A stretch of 64,000 bases of DNA from NCBI GenBank assembly GCA_900088475.1, contig FLMG01000549.1, forward strand, positions 1 to 64,000. Direction: 5' to 3'. Position numbers and translations under genes: made by a program. Positions 34,919-46,200 of this stretch are shown here, in pieces. Under the pieces are notes generated by a model, which was not told where the DNA came from, searched no databases, and saw only the letters and a program-made list of their open reading frames with translations. This DNA comes from Hyphochytrium catenoides (lineage: Eukaryota > Sar > Hyphochytriomycetes > Hyphochytriales > Hyphochytriaceae). Every line of letters starts with the position of its first letter. Within the stretch, counting starts at the first letter, position 1.

Positions 34919-35450
34919 CTACTCTTGTTGCTTCTTGAGGTGGTTAAGAAGAACGTTGAGAGCGTGATGGTCCTCTCCGAACTCAGTGACAACAGCAACT
35001 GAGGTAGGAACGACGTTCTTGGGGTTGCCCTCGGCATCAATCTTGCAAAGACCAACCCACTCGCCAAGCTGCTCACGGGATGGTGCCATGATGAGGTAGA
35101 CGCCGTGCTGCTGGCATAGTGCCTATCAAAAGTATAAGGCGTAAGCTGTCTGATGGAAAATGACGATTTCGTATCTTGAGTCGAACCTGAACAAGCTTCA
35201 CGTAAGAAGCCTCATCACAGTCCTGAGCTAGGACGCACAGACGAGCAGCGCCGCTGTCAAGTGCCTTAGCAGACCTACGTTTTCCATAAGTAAGTATGCC
35301 CATTCATGACAAAGCATAGGCTACAGCGACTTACTCGTGAAGTCCCCTCTTGAGTCCATCGTGGATCATGGACTTCTTGAGTACCTCCTTAAGAGCGGCC
35401 ATAGGCTCAAGCTCCTCCTCACCGGTTGAAATTACTGGTTCGTCAGCCAT
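34919..35450 (-). CDS. RPS12: 40S ribosomal protein eS12
   Basis: Three exons, 35450-35335, 35274-35187 and 35122-34919, join in frame to give 135 residues. eS12 belongs to the L7Ae/L30e/S12e fold and sits in the beak of the small ribosomal subunit. Family blocks are [35 protein letters not shown], then YVKLVQALC and [11 protein letters not shown], ending in a short Lys/Gln tail. Start and stop positions agree with the family length. An AT-rich 3' region follows directly. The gene is divergent from the 657-residue gene at 36,019, with about 570 bases between starts. Confidence 0.96.
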
Positions 35451-36018
35451 CGTTGATATTGTCACAAAGTCTGCTATACTTCCTCGTGCACTGCTGAGCG
35501 CGGCGGTCCTCGAAAGCTAGAGCAGAAATGATTGCGGAGCTCAGCTCATAATCTAGATGCACAGACCCGATCTGCAGAAGGGGCCAGACCCAAGAACCAG
35601 CAGTTCACGAGGAACCACTCACTGGCTGTCCTGGCGCGCCGCTCAAGGACAGAAAGCTTCACCCATTATGCGAAACTTTCACGCAGAGCTGTAGTTATCG
35701 AAAACGTTAGTTTGTGTGAATCTTGCCTTTGATCTACCTACGTTTGTTACAGTTCCTGCAGAAGCTGAAGCTCCAAACGACACATCCAGTGATAGAGGTG
35801 ATCCTCCCTAGAGGTCACAATGATAAGGGAGACTGCGAAGAATCACACAGGATCGATCGATAACAAAGAGTGGAGCGATTGAGCGTCCCACCGCACAGCT
35901 TCCTATCTTGCTGCTAGTCACACATCCCATTACCTCCGGTCCCACGACACGACGCCTCACTCGCAGGCTGCTGTCCTCTCGTCCTGCATGCGTGGCTCAT
36001 TGTTGACAGATAGAGAAC
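35451..36018. promoter_or_regulatory. Divergent promoter region of eS12 and the helical-repeat gene
   Basis: The 568 bases between two divergent start codons must contain both promoters. A pyrimidine-rich stretch before the plus-strand start may be part of the 5' UTR. No specific element can be named by eye. Confidence 0.5.
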
Positions 36019-37992
36019 ATGAATAACTATCTCCAGGAGGGTCGAGCTCGACTGGACGGAAACTCGGCCCTCACTCCTCGGCGGGAGCTCATAGAGGACA
36101 TCATAGCCATTGCTAGCTGCACTGATGTCAAAAAGCTCAAGGTGGACAAGCTCATTAAAGACCTACGGGACCTAACATATTTCTCGACCTCCACATCCAG
36201 CGATGGCTTCAATGGTAACTTCGCTCTGGCTATGGTGCTCCTACTATCAAAGCTCAAAGACTCAGCGGATGAGAAAAAGGCAGCTCGCCTGGCACAATAC
36301 TTCCTCCAAAGTGTCACATCGGAGATCCTGGCAGGAAATATCGAAACCCTGAACAGTGACGGTAGCGTCACCCCTGTACGAAACCTACTACCACCCATTT
36401 TGGCAAGTCTGGAGGAGAACGACCTTATGTTAGACTTTCGTCCACGTAAAGTGGCCTCACTTCGGGTGTACTCCCGGCTATCGCATGCTTTGGATCAAGA
36501 AGGAAGAGTGCTCAAAGCGCTAGGAGCAGGTATCGCCCAACTAGCTCCTTTAGGGAGTTCCCGCATGACGAATAAGAAGAAGCCCAAAGAGAAAAAGGAT
36601 TTAGATGGCGTTCTTGCCAGCTCTCCTGGCCTATACAGCTCTGCACGACATGGTTTTTCGCACACCGAACACACGCTCTCATTATTACCTCTTTTGGTGG
36701 AGGGTCTATCTCTACCGGTTGCCGACGCCACTCGGCACATACTCGCCACCCTAATCAAGTTAGCTCAAGAGGAACCTGAAGAAGTCTATCGAGCTCTGCA
36801 ACCGAAGCTACCAAGGTGTCGCGAACTCTTCAACCTCGAGGATTCCGTGGCTGTTATCTATTTCGTCAACCTTTGTACCGTTTTGATAGAGGTCGCAGAC
36901 GAGTCCTCAAGAAGCACCCTATTAGACATTATCCTTGGTGTTATCACAGGTCCGCCCTCAGCTATCACAAAGGTTGTCTGTTTGGGCGCAATACGGCAGG
37001 TATTGACTGCTAAGAAGTCGGTTTTGAATTATGGTAACCAGGAAAATCTTCAAATGGTCAAAAAGATGGCTTCAGTGGTCGTCCAGCTGCTCAAGGAGAC
37101 GAACCATAGCGTGGGAACGTTACAGCCAGCTGTAGCGGAAGCTTTTCAGGCATTAAAAACGCTCGGGCTTTATCTGGATAAGCAGGCTCTTGAGAACGGA
37201 GGACCAAAAAATGACAGTAAAGTATCACTAGTAGAGGTGACGGAGCTAAGTTCGCAACTGTATTCCCTTGCAAAAGGCATGGTGTCAAGTTGTCAGGAGT
37301 TTCCTGCTCTGCTCTTCTCCTGTTTGGATGCAATGATATGGTTGCTCCCAAGAGAGGTCGGCGGAAATTCCGCTATGGAATGGCAAAAGCTTGTGAATGA
37401 GGTGATGACGGTGCCTTTGTCTGCACCCTTAAGATACAAGCTTGCTCTTTCCTGGAAAGAGAGAACCGTCTTAGCGGTACATCCACTCATGTGGAAGGGA
37501 GTGACAGATGTTTGCTGGCATTGGTTCTCAACAACTCCAGACGAGAAGGTTGGCACCTTAATGTTGACTCTTTATACTACCGCGGTGTTGCCGCTGGAAT
37601 CGGCACATCAAGTTTCCAAAGTCGGCCTATCAAAGAGCATCCTGTCCTCCATCTACAAACTGTTAGACTTCAGGCCATTACCAGGATGCAAAGCGGAGGT
37701 TCGCGATGCAATCAAGCGAACTCAGCGAAGGGCTTACTCATTCTTGGCTGAATATGGAAGATCATTGACAGCAGCTGAAGGAGATCCGGTTTCTATGAAG
37801 CCGAACACTAGTCCTCTTTATAGCGAACTCCTCCTCCGATTAACAGAAGTGGCTGCCTATGGGGACTGGGAAGCCAGGAGGCTATGTGCTTTGGCTCTCA
37901 ACAATATCAGCGAACCTTCATCACAACCAGTTATGAGCAGCTCTGAGTCCAACCCTTTTCAAGGTTGGACTATATCGGCAGTACTAGAATGA
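36019..37992 (+). CDS. Intronless 657-residue helical (HEAT/ARM-like) protein of unknown function
   Basis: One uninterrupted reading frame from ATG at 36019 to TGA at 37992, unusual in this intron-rich window. The protein is almost entirely alpha-helical by composition, with repeated hydrophobic helix pairs such as SLLPLLVEGLSLPVADATR, VAVIYFVNLCTVLIEVA and AFQALKTLGLYLD, which suggests an alpha-solenoid of the HEAT or armadillo type. There is a Lys-rich loop (TNKKKPKEKKD) around residue 180. No catalytic motif, signal peptide or membrane segment is visible. I do not recognise the family; large adaptor or trafficking scaffolds are one possibility. A donor-like GTACTAG just before the stop leaves open a short alternative last exon. 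Confidence 0.85.
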   Translation: MNNYLQEGRARLDGNSALTPRRELIEDIIAIASCTDVKKLKVDKLIKDLRDLTYFSTSTSSDGFNGNFALAMVLLLSKLKDSADEKKAARLAQYFLQSVTSEILAGNIETLNSDGSVTPVRNLLPPILASLEENDLMLDFRPRKVASLRVYSRLSHALDQEGRVLKALGAGIAQLAPLGSSRMTNKKKPKEKKDLDGVLASSPGLYSSARHGFSHTEHTLSLLPLLVEGLSLPVADATRHILATLIKLAQEEPEEVYRALQPKLPRCRELFNLEDSVAVIYFVNLCTVLIEVADESSRSTLLDIILGVITGPPSAITKVVCLGAIRQVLTAKKSVLNYGNQENLQMVKKMASVVVQLLKETNHSVGTLQPAVAEAFQALKTLGLYLDKQALENGGPKNDSKVSLVEVTELSSQLYSLAKGMVSSCQEFPALLFSCLDAMIWLLPREVGGNSAMEWQKLVNEVMTVPLSAPLRYKLALSWKERTVLAVHPLMWKGVTDVCWHWFSTTPDEKVGTLMLTLYTTAVLPLESAHQVSKVGLSKSILSSIYKLLDFRPLPGCKAEVRDAIKRTQRRAYSFLAEYGRSLTAAEGDPVSMKPNTSPLYSELLLRLTEVAAYGDWEARRLCALALNNISEPSSQPVMSSSESNPFQGWTISAVLE

Positions 37993-40314
37993 GCCCAGTA
38001 AGCTTCATAATGTTACATGCTGCAACCATACGCCCAATCTTCTTATCACGCAACAGCCCACATCATGAGCCGAATCATTGTCACTCAAGTTATCGCTCCT
38101 AAGGGAACGGGAGCAGACGAGAACGGTAAACTTTCATTAGCTCTCTTCCCACCTAATGCGTTCTGTTCTGTTGTATAATATGAATGCTTATCTCTATTGT
38201 ACCAAAACGAACGCTGCCCTCCCAGCTCTGACCCTGTAAAGACTCCATGACTCCTTCAAGAAGAATTATTATTTCCTAACCCCCCAGCAGGAGGACAGCA
38301 ACATACGCAGTTCAATGACTAAGTGACCAATCCTTGTCTGTCCATCACTACCTTGGTACCGCTCAAAGGGCAATTGTGGACTCGTTCCTCCCAGAAATTC
38401 CCTCCTTCTTCTTTACGTACTCAACTCTTCTTCGTCGTCAACGACCTAATTCCTTACTGGACCTCCGTCTGCCTTACCTCTGAATGAAAGAAGCCGTAGT
38501 TGAGCTAAACTTCGTCGTGATGCTTCTCTCACCAAGGCCTCTTCACTGAGAGCTTATTCCTACTACCCTCCCGGCGGTGAAGTAGCTGATTCCTCCCTCA
38601 TTCTAAAAGTCTGCTCTCGCCTGTTGCGTCATCTTCTGAAAGTCGAAAGGGCTGACAACCCCATCCTATCACTCTCCTAGTCCACTGATCTCTTCTATTT
38701 TTTTAGACCTAACGCTCTCTCAATTTAGCTCATGTCCATGTCGGATTAACCTTTTTTCTCTGTACTCCACACTCATTCAGTTGTAGACCAAATCCTTCTC
38801 CCAAGAGTCAATTGCCCAAATCCACGGTCTGTCCTCGCAGAACACTATCCATCCGTAGTAAGCCAACATGGTGGTCTTGGTTGTCCAGGCACAACTATGA
38901 ACCCACATCAGGAGTTGCTGTCAGACCTGACCTGACGATGCCAAGGCAACAATCTTATGACAGCTGGTAATGAGAAGTGCTATTGATGCTTGTTTGCGAG
39001 TAGTGAAGTCGCTATCACGAGCAATCTACCATCAGCTCAAGCATCTCCCAAGAAGGTTCCTCTCAACGGCTGGCATCATCAGTGATGATAAAGAAGATTA
39101 GGTACTTACTCGGAGTATATATTACCTTTGCGATGATGGGGAGAGCTTGCCCTGCTTGAGGCCGAGGCTTGCACTGACAAAAAGCTCTCAACAAGCAGCA
39201 GCGAACCCACGGTGGCGAAGAAACAAGCCTGGCGCCTGATGAAAGGTCATGATGAGTCACCTACAGCAGCAGCAGCCCCTCCGAACCCTTCAGCAGTACA
39301 CTGGTAGTAAGGGGATCTGATGCTGTCATCTGTCCTCCCTTCACCTGTTTGGTGGCAGTGAGCTGTGAGAGAGAAGAAGTTGAGAACACCCATCCCAAAG
39401 AGTTCAGAGGCGTTGGTTACTCCTTCCTAGATCCTTGATCCCTAGACCTGCTACAGGTAGTTCTACCTTCACAACAAGAGAGACAGGAGACCAAGAGGAG
39501 GTGTGCGCGCCGCATCATCAATCGTCTTTGGGCCCATCCAAGCCTAAAATTTCGGCAGAGGGCAGGGACGGTGGCACCACTCCTGATGAACATACAGAAA
39601 GGATGTACAGTAACCCTAACCCCTAACCCCTAACCCTAGGAACCTAATAAAAAACGAGACCTCATTGTGTATGTGTCGTTCCTACAAAAGCCTTGTAACA
39701 CCGAACAGTAGCAGTGGTAATGGCCTCATGAAGGTGGAATACAAAAGTAATAAGGCAGCGTCAAAAATAGTACTCCGCTCCTGGGGGAGTGATGAAACTT
39801 TTTATTCATCAGGCTTCTGAATCAGGAAGTAAAGATGGGTGGGAAGCGCCAGCGACCCACAGATTCTGTCAGGGGGTGGGTGGGTTGGTTCACCCTTGAA
39901 ACTGTCTCTACTTCACAAGGTGGCCGCGCGCCGCTGTCACCCGGCCACCAAGAGACAACAAAACAAAGTGAGAACAGGCGTGAAGAGCAGCGAGCTGATG
40001 ATGATGATTCCTCAATGAAGCCCCTGAGTCATAATGTAGCTGCAACCTCTCTGACCAAAAGAGTTTTGCTTTTCGAGGCCCGATAGCAGCACGACAATCT
40101 CTACATGCAGTATTAGCGGACAACCTCAACCAAGCTCCAATACCAGCTTTTCGCAATCTTCATACAAGGCCCAACGCTTAGCCGTGAACTTGGAACTTCT
40201 TGACAAGAGCACCACCGATTCGTGGTCCCCTAAGCTGGCCCGTGTGCCTAGAGTCTATCGCCCACTGCCACTCGAGCACCGGTCAAGAACTCAATTAGCG
40301 TGGCGAAAGGGGTG
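37993..40314. other. Long intergenic region, no gene supported
   Basis: About 2.3 kb. A short open frame beginning MSRIIVTQVIAPKGTG occurs at 38,065 but ends quickly and is not supported. Much of 38,200-38,860 is pyrimidine-rich. An interstitial telomere-like tract lies at 39,611-39,640. No other feature can be supported. Confidence 0.5.
39611..39640 (-). repeat. Interstitial telomere-like repeat (CCCTAA/CCCCTAA)
   Basis: Thirty bases read TAACCCTAACCCCTAACCCC then TAACCCTAGG, about four units of CCCTAA or CCCCTAA, that is TTAGGG or TTAGGGG on the minus strand. Ordinary sequence lies on both sides, so it is internal and not a chromosome end. Confidence 0.85.
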
Positions 40315-41022
40315 ATGGAGGGATATTTGATCAAGTACTCGGGACTTCAGTTTGGGTACGATTTGACACCGCAGGGAGAACCTCATGTGGAGACATCGTC
40401 TACGTATCGGCTGAAGCAGTCTGTTTGCTATTTCCTTTTGAAGGATGAAGGACGGCTAGAATACTATGACGACAAGGGCGGTGCTTTAGTAGGCGAGTTT
40501 CAGATATCGGGCACAAGTTTTCGCACAAGGACACTGCCAGATTCAGGGAAACTGAAGCATGCATTTCTTCTCAAGTGCATCAAGGTTCAGCGTAATCCCC
40601 TGACCAATAGGGTAGTGCTCGGAAAGTCTAGCTGTTTGGCCCTCGGGGCGCCTAGCGAAGAGGAGAAGCGCAAGTGGCTATACAGCCTTAAAACCTGGAA
40701 TCGATCCTTTTTCAAAGACGGTGCCGCAACTGATGAAACGGTTATGTTGGCGCAGAAGTATGTGCTGATTGCTAGGGTTGGAGGTCGAGCGCTCCAGGGC
40801 CTGACATCCGCCACAAGGTCCAGCAGTTTTCGTGCAGCGAAGCTAAGTGACGTGACGATGGAGTCTCCGATTAATACTTGCTCGTCATCATCAACCTCGA
40901 GCGCGGCGGGAAGTCCTGAGGGAACTGACCAGAAAGCGAACTCATCGGGGCTGCAATCTGCTTCCAATAATGGGAGCAAGCGTAAGATTAGCTCCTTTCT
41001 TTTGGGGATGGGGAAGCGATGA
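40315..41022 (+). CDS. PH-domain protein
   Basis: A single exon of 235 codons from the ATG at 40315; an upstream GTG is open but not needed. It begins MEGYLIKYSG, the usual first strand of a pleckstrin-homology domain. It continues with a strand carrying VCYFLLKDEGRLEYYDD and ends the domain with an amphipathic helix containing the conserved Trp (EEEKRKWLYSLKTW). PH domains bind phosphoinositides or proteins at membranes. The loop between the first strands is long (about 15 residues), and a typical KxnRxR phosphoinositide-binding pattern is not obvious. The last 80 residues are Ser/Thr-rich and end basic (GSKRKISSFLLGMGKR). No catalytic domain is attached, so it is a small adaptor. Confidence 0.82.
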   Translation: MEGYLIKYSGLQFGYDLTPQGEPHVETSSTYRLKQSVCYFLLKDEGRLEYYDDKGGALVGEFQISGTSFRTRTLPDSGKLKHAFLLKCIKVQRNPLTNRVVLGKSSCLALGAPSEEEKRKWLYSLKTWNRSFFKDGAATDETVMLAQKYVLIARVGGRALQGLTSATRSSSFRAAKLSDVTMESPINTCSSSSTSSAAGSPEGTDQKANSSGLQSASNNGSKRKISSFLLGMGKR

Positions 41023-43200
41023 CAACCCCCGTGTTAGAATCGCCTAGATTCAGTACTCTCTCACTTTTCAAAAGCGGCATACATTTTTAGTGGCTGATGG
41101 TATTTATTGCGTCTGCTTTCCATAGAAGGTGGGTGCGTCTATAATATATTATGGCGGAGTTATGTGAGTTCTGGCCAAATCTATTCGTATTCAGAGAGGA
41201 GAGGGTTGGCTGTCCACGTCTTTGAGTTTATGTGGCTAAGGCAACTGACATTGCCACCCTTACAATTTACTCTTTCATCCACTGTCATTGACGATGAATT
41301 GCGATCCTTGTCGAGGTTCAGGCAGGTAATGCAAGATCCCAGTCCCTGCAAAGGGGAAAAATGTATCATGCGCAACTCATCCGAGAGTGAGAGGGCCAAT
41401 GTCTTCATCGCGGCAAGTAGTTCCCTTGAACCCTTATTAGCTCCCCGTCCCTGTATATCGGATAAAAGAACTACTTAAAGGTCTTTAGTGCAATAGACAA
41501 CGATCTCCGACGAGGTGGAATGACAGAGATAAGAGAGTTGTCTGACGAATGTCGACAACAAGGAGGGTGAGCACAAGTGACGGCATCACGCTGTCCGCAA
41601 GTTAGTATATTTTGTGGCAGCTCGGAGATGGTGCTCCCATTAAGACGTGGTTTGGATACGAAACCGTTCTGTCTCTCGAAATGGTGTCCTTGTCAAAAAC
41701 TCTAGCCCTTTTGACTAGCATTCCCGCTGCCTATCGTCACCTATGTTCTTCCCAGTCACTCACTCAGAAACTAACATTCATCTCGACAAAACCTTAACAG
41801 GGGCCATGGTGTAAGGTCAGCTCTCCTTTCCTGCTTCGATGCATCTAGTCGCCATTGACCACCCGGTAGCTTACCTCGAAAGTATTGACGCGCATTTGTC
41901 AACTACTGTTAGCACTACTAGTATCAAACAATATTCCATCAGTAGAGGGACCATCGCCAAGAAAGGTATAACTATTCCATTGGATGTCGTTCGCGATCCT
42001 CAAAAATAGGGGGAAATGGATGATACTGATACTTGGGCCCTTTACTACGCATAAGCAGTCTTATGTTTTGGCGATGAAGAGTCAAGCCTGGAGAAGTGAG
42101 CCAAGTCGACTGGAAGGTGCAACGTAACCCCTAAGTGACTGGAGTTGTCAACCACCAAGGCAGCTGCTGACGACTTAGCGGAGTCGTTATGTTAGCTATT
42201 GTCCATCTACTGCGATCCGACTGCACCACTTGGTTAGCAGTTTGACGACTGCACCACTTGGTTAGCAGTTTGACCCACTATATTGACGACATCTTTCATT
42301 TCTCCAAATATGCTTCCCGCCGCATCCCTTGACCACATTAACATCAATCGTTCGTCCCCTCTGCTCATCACTTTCCACTGAGCGACGTCTTATTAGGCTT
42401 CCTCTGCGCGTAGGTACCCGGTGGTGGACCCTCTAGTTCTGAAGGCTCCTGGTGACTAGTTCTGTCCTCTGTCCGCTTGATCATCCCGCGCAGGCTCCAG
42501 TAAGCAGGCTCCGAATCTCCGGATGGGAGCCGATAGAATTCAAATTATACAGCAATGATGGGCCTATCAACGGCTACACAGGAGCAACCATGACACCAAC
42601 AGTCACACACTACTACATGCTAAGCGCCATCTTGCGGACTTTACAATATTGAACCTGAAAGCTCTTTCCCCATGAGGGTCCGTTAATTTGTATTTGTACA
42701 AGACAGGCATAATGTTCTGGTAGTTGGGTCACTACGCATCGATATTTATTTTTTTCAAATCTGCCTTCATTTTGTTCAACGCTGGTCCATCTCTCGTCTG
42801 TCGCTGCATCGGATGATGATGCTTCACTGGGCAGCAAGCGCGCCGTGAGATGTCTGGCGCTGCATCGGATGTAGAACCAGCAACATCAACGACAGGGCAC
42901 GTGAGGGCAACAAGAAGAGGACAGGAAGAGCATCAGCTCGTGAAATAGAGGCACTCAGTAGTCTTAATGTGCTGCGTGCCCTGTGCCATACCTGGGCTCC
43001 ACTAGCGGGCCCATCGTAACTGGCAGCAACTGTGGTGCGATTCAGAGGCTTCCTATCCCTTCAAGGTGATAGATGCTTGAAGACTAGAGGAACAGGGTCC
43101 ACCCTTCCGTGGCCGACAATTGATCTTTCCTCGCAGTTACAACTCCAAGTACCGGCACGGGTATTGAAGGGCTTCTTCAGTGTTTCATTGATAGCAGAGG
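41023..43200. other. Intergenic region, no gene supported
   Basis: About 2.2 kb. Short open frames occur at 41,107-41,478 and elsewhere but have no domain or credible splice partners. A perfect 28-base duplication lies at 42,219-42,274. It should hold the promoter of the PDZ gene. Confidence 0.45.
42219..42274. repeat. Perfect 28-base tandem duplication
   Basis: The 28-base unit beginning GACTGCACCACTTGG and ending AGCAGTTTGAC occurs twice head to tail at 42219-42246 and 42247-42274 without mismatch. This suggests a recent slippage or repair event. Confidence 0.95.
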
Positions 43201-46200
43201 ATGACTCGATCGCGACGAGCCACGACTGTCGCGGCGTCACTAGCCAGTGAAATGGCGCATAAACAGCAAAAAGCTTCTACATCGAAAAAGGGAGCTGGCA
43301 AGGTCATGCACCTTACCTGTAGTCTTAATCCTTCTCAGCTTGGATGCTTACCTACCTGTTCCCACAGCCAGCAGACCCTACCAACGCAATGCCGTCGGAC
43401 TCCGTCGTTTCGCGGACAGGGAAGGTAAATGCCAAGGCTGTAGGTGCCACAGATGTGCTTGCATTTCTCATTGTGCTGCCTTCTACCTATAGGCCGCAGC
43501 CATAGCCACTCGATCTGCTTCCCCTCGACCTGTCAAGCATCCAGGGCCCTCACCAAGCAATCCATCAAGAAACCAGGTAGAGCCAGGATTAGAGCTATTC
43601 CAGTCTATCGGACGCCTTGGCAGCCATTCATTAGAGCTTCTCTTCTCTCCATGTCTCTGGCACGACTTCTCCCCCATCGTGCCTTTACACCCTTTTACTT
43701 CTCAACACCCTTCACCTCTCCCATACCTGCCCTATCGCCCGTCACTTTTACAGCTTCTCGCATTGGCATCGCCCATGGTCTTTCCATGTTCTTCTCTCCA
43801 ATAGCCCTGACCAAATTCAAACTGCTATCCTACATCGTTCAATCCCTACTGCTTAGTCCAAGCTTAGGGCCGCTTCACCTAGAGAGTCAAAGACTCTTGC
43901 AAATAGTAAGCTCAAGCCCATGGTGGCGCCCAAAAAAGATGATGACAAGAAGATTGTGACCACTCCGAGTGCTCGAAAGCGAGCTGCCAAACTTCCGCCC
44001 TCCGCAAAGAGACTCCGGGAAGGAGAAGACGGACGTTCTACCCCGGCTAAGAAGACCAAGGTGGCGGGGGTCCGAGCAGCCTCCAAAACTGCGGATGCCG
44101 AAACAGGCAAGAAGAGCACGAAAAAAGCAGCGAAAGGCAAAGCATCAAAACCTGTTATTGGAAATTCACAATCAAAGAAAGGGGTTAGTCAAGCAGGGTC
44201 AAAGGCCGCGCCATCTAAACTCCGGCCTGTCGAGGGGTCAGGCAAGAAAGGAAAGAACGCTGCAACTTCCACAACCCCACCTGCAAAGGCCCAGGACGGG
44301 GAAGGACTACATAAGAAGAAGAAGAAGAAGAAGGCAGTTGAACCTGNNNNNNNNNNNNNNNNNNNNNNNNNNNNNNNNNNNNNNNNNNNNNNNNNNNNNN
44401 NNNNNNNNNNNNNNNNNNNNNNNNNNNNNNNNNNNNNNTCAGGTCCCGTCGGTACACCTCAAGGTGAAGTGCATGAGTTCCAGATCTGGGAAGAGTGAGG
44501 GCTAGAAAGGTAGAGGGCACCAATAGGGAGAGGACCGTGGGGTGTTAGAGTCAGGCTGCCCACGGTGCACACGTTTATGTTGATAAGTGAGCTCTGCGGG
44601 AGGCTTGTTCCGGTAAAGTTAGGGTATCTGAACGGCACGTGGCAACCGGACTGTGCTCACATACCAAAATCTGTCAACAGGTGCATTGCAGGGTCGTCCT
44701 CAGCCTTGGCAGATGCCTGGCATGATGTCTGCGGGTGGCCTCATGAGTCCCATGGGCTTCCCATTGATGATGATGGGGACACCCACTAGTGGAGGATATG
44801 GAGTCTTTGGGCCTCAAATTAGCAATGGTGGGATGTTCATCTGCCAGTTCTGGGGCAGCTCTCTTAACATGGCGCTGCAACAGGTGATTTTTTTTTTATC
44901 TCTCCTACCTCGCCGTAGGTGCCGTCCATTTCTACCTACGGCTATCCTGCGCGTGACCGCTCAGCCACCTTGATGTGGGTACTGTGCTACTGACCTATGG
45001 GTGTTTACATGTTGGGCAGGTGGATGACAAAGTGGCTATATCAGGTTTCACGAAGACAGAGACCGGTGGCATAGGAGAAGCAGAGGCAAGTGGGAAGGTG
45101 GCGGTTGGGGACATCCTGGTGGCTATTAATCATAATGCCAATGGAATGGGCCACTTAGACACAGTAGTTGAGGCGCTGAGGTCATCACCCCGCCCGGTCA
45201 TCTTGACTTTCAAAAGGTAATATTGAGCTCGTCCATTCTCCTTTTACTGCCTTTGTCTCCCACAACTTTCATTTGGTTGACTGTTGCGTTCCGTTTGTTT
45301 CCACACCCAATGAGATGGAGATTTGACAGTTGACCTGATACTGTCGTCGTTCCACTGGTTTAGGATGGCCTCAGAAGGAGCTCCACAGATACCCGAGGCA
45401 GTAGGCTATCCCTCTTTCTACCCCCCACCTGCTGCTGCTTCCTACCCCACCTCCTGGGCTTCGGCGCTTCCATCTGCTCCATCTAATCTAGTCCCAGTCG
45501 CGGGGCCCTCAGGGGCTGGTATGCCCTCCTCGGGTGGGATGCCCACGAATCCCTTATTGACCACAGCGGAAGTGCCAGTGACGAACATGAAGAGTAAGGT
45601 AAAGTCCAAGCCTTCAAAGGCCAAAGCTAAGGCAAGCAGACCGTCGACACCTAGTGGTGCGAAGGTTTCTCGTAAGAGCGACCCTGTCAAACAGAGGCCT
45701 AAAAAAGGACCCGCCGCTAAGGAGAAGGCCAAGGGGTCAAAGCAGCCTGGAAAGAATTCTAAACTTCCTGGGGTACTTGAGAGAGAAGCACAGTCGAAGC
45801 CAGGCCCGAAACCTCAGCGTCTTGTTAGCCAGAATCAAAAAGAGCCACCCTCCAGCAGTCAGGAGAATTATGGCAGCATCACTAAGCCTGACGTTTCAGA
45901 AATGTCTGGGAGCACCAAAATCGCTCCAACAAGTGCTGCATATTCTCCAGCGAAGCCTTCAAAGCAACCCTCAGTATCCAACACTGGAGGTGGGAAGACG
46001 TCAACTCCAGCACTAAAGCCGGGACCACCGCCTGTAAATGTTTCCAAGTTGACTGCTAGTCCGGCCCCTAAGGCAGCTGACGTCAAACCCAGCCCACCGC
46101 CGGCCAAAAGGCCACTAGCTCCTAACCTTGGCTCTCCGGTCTACCAACCAGAGACAGTATCTGCACAAGTCACGGTATGTAAAGGAAAAATGAGGCTCGA

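Noticed and set aside
43444-43959. Long plus-strand frame of 171 codons
   Set aside because: It runs through an intron and two exons of the PDZ gene in a different frame. The exons read better in the frame that joins to the rest of the gene.
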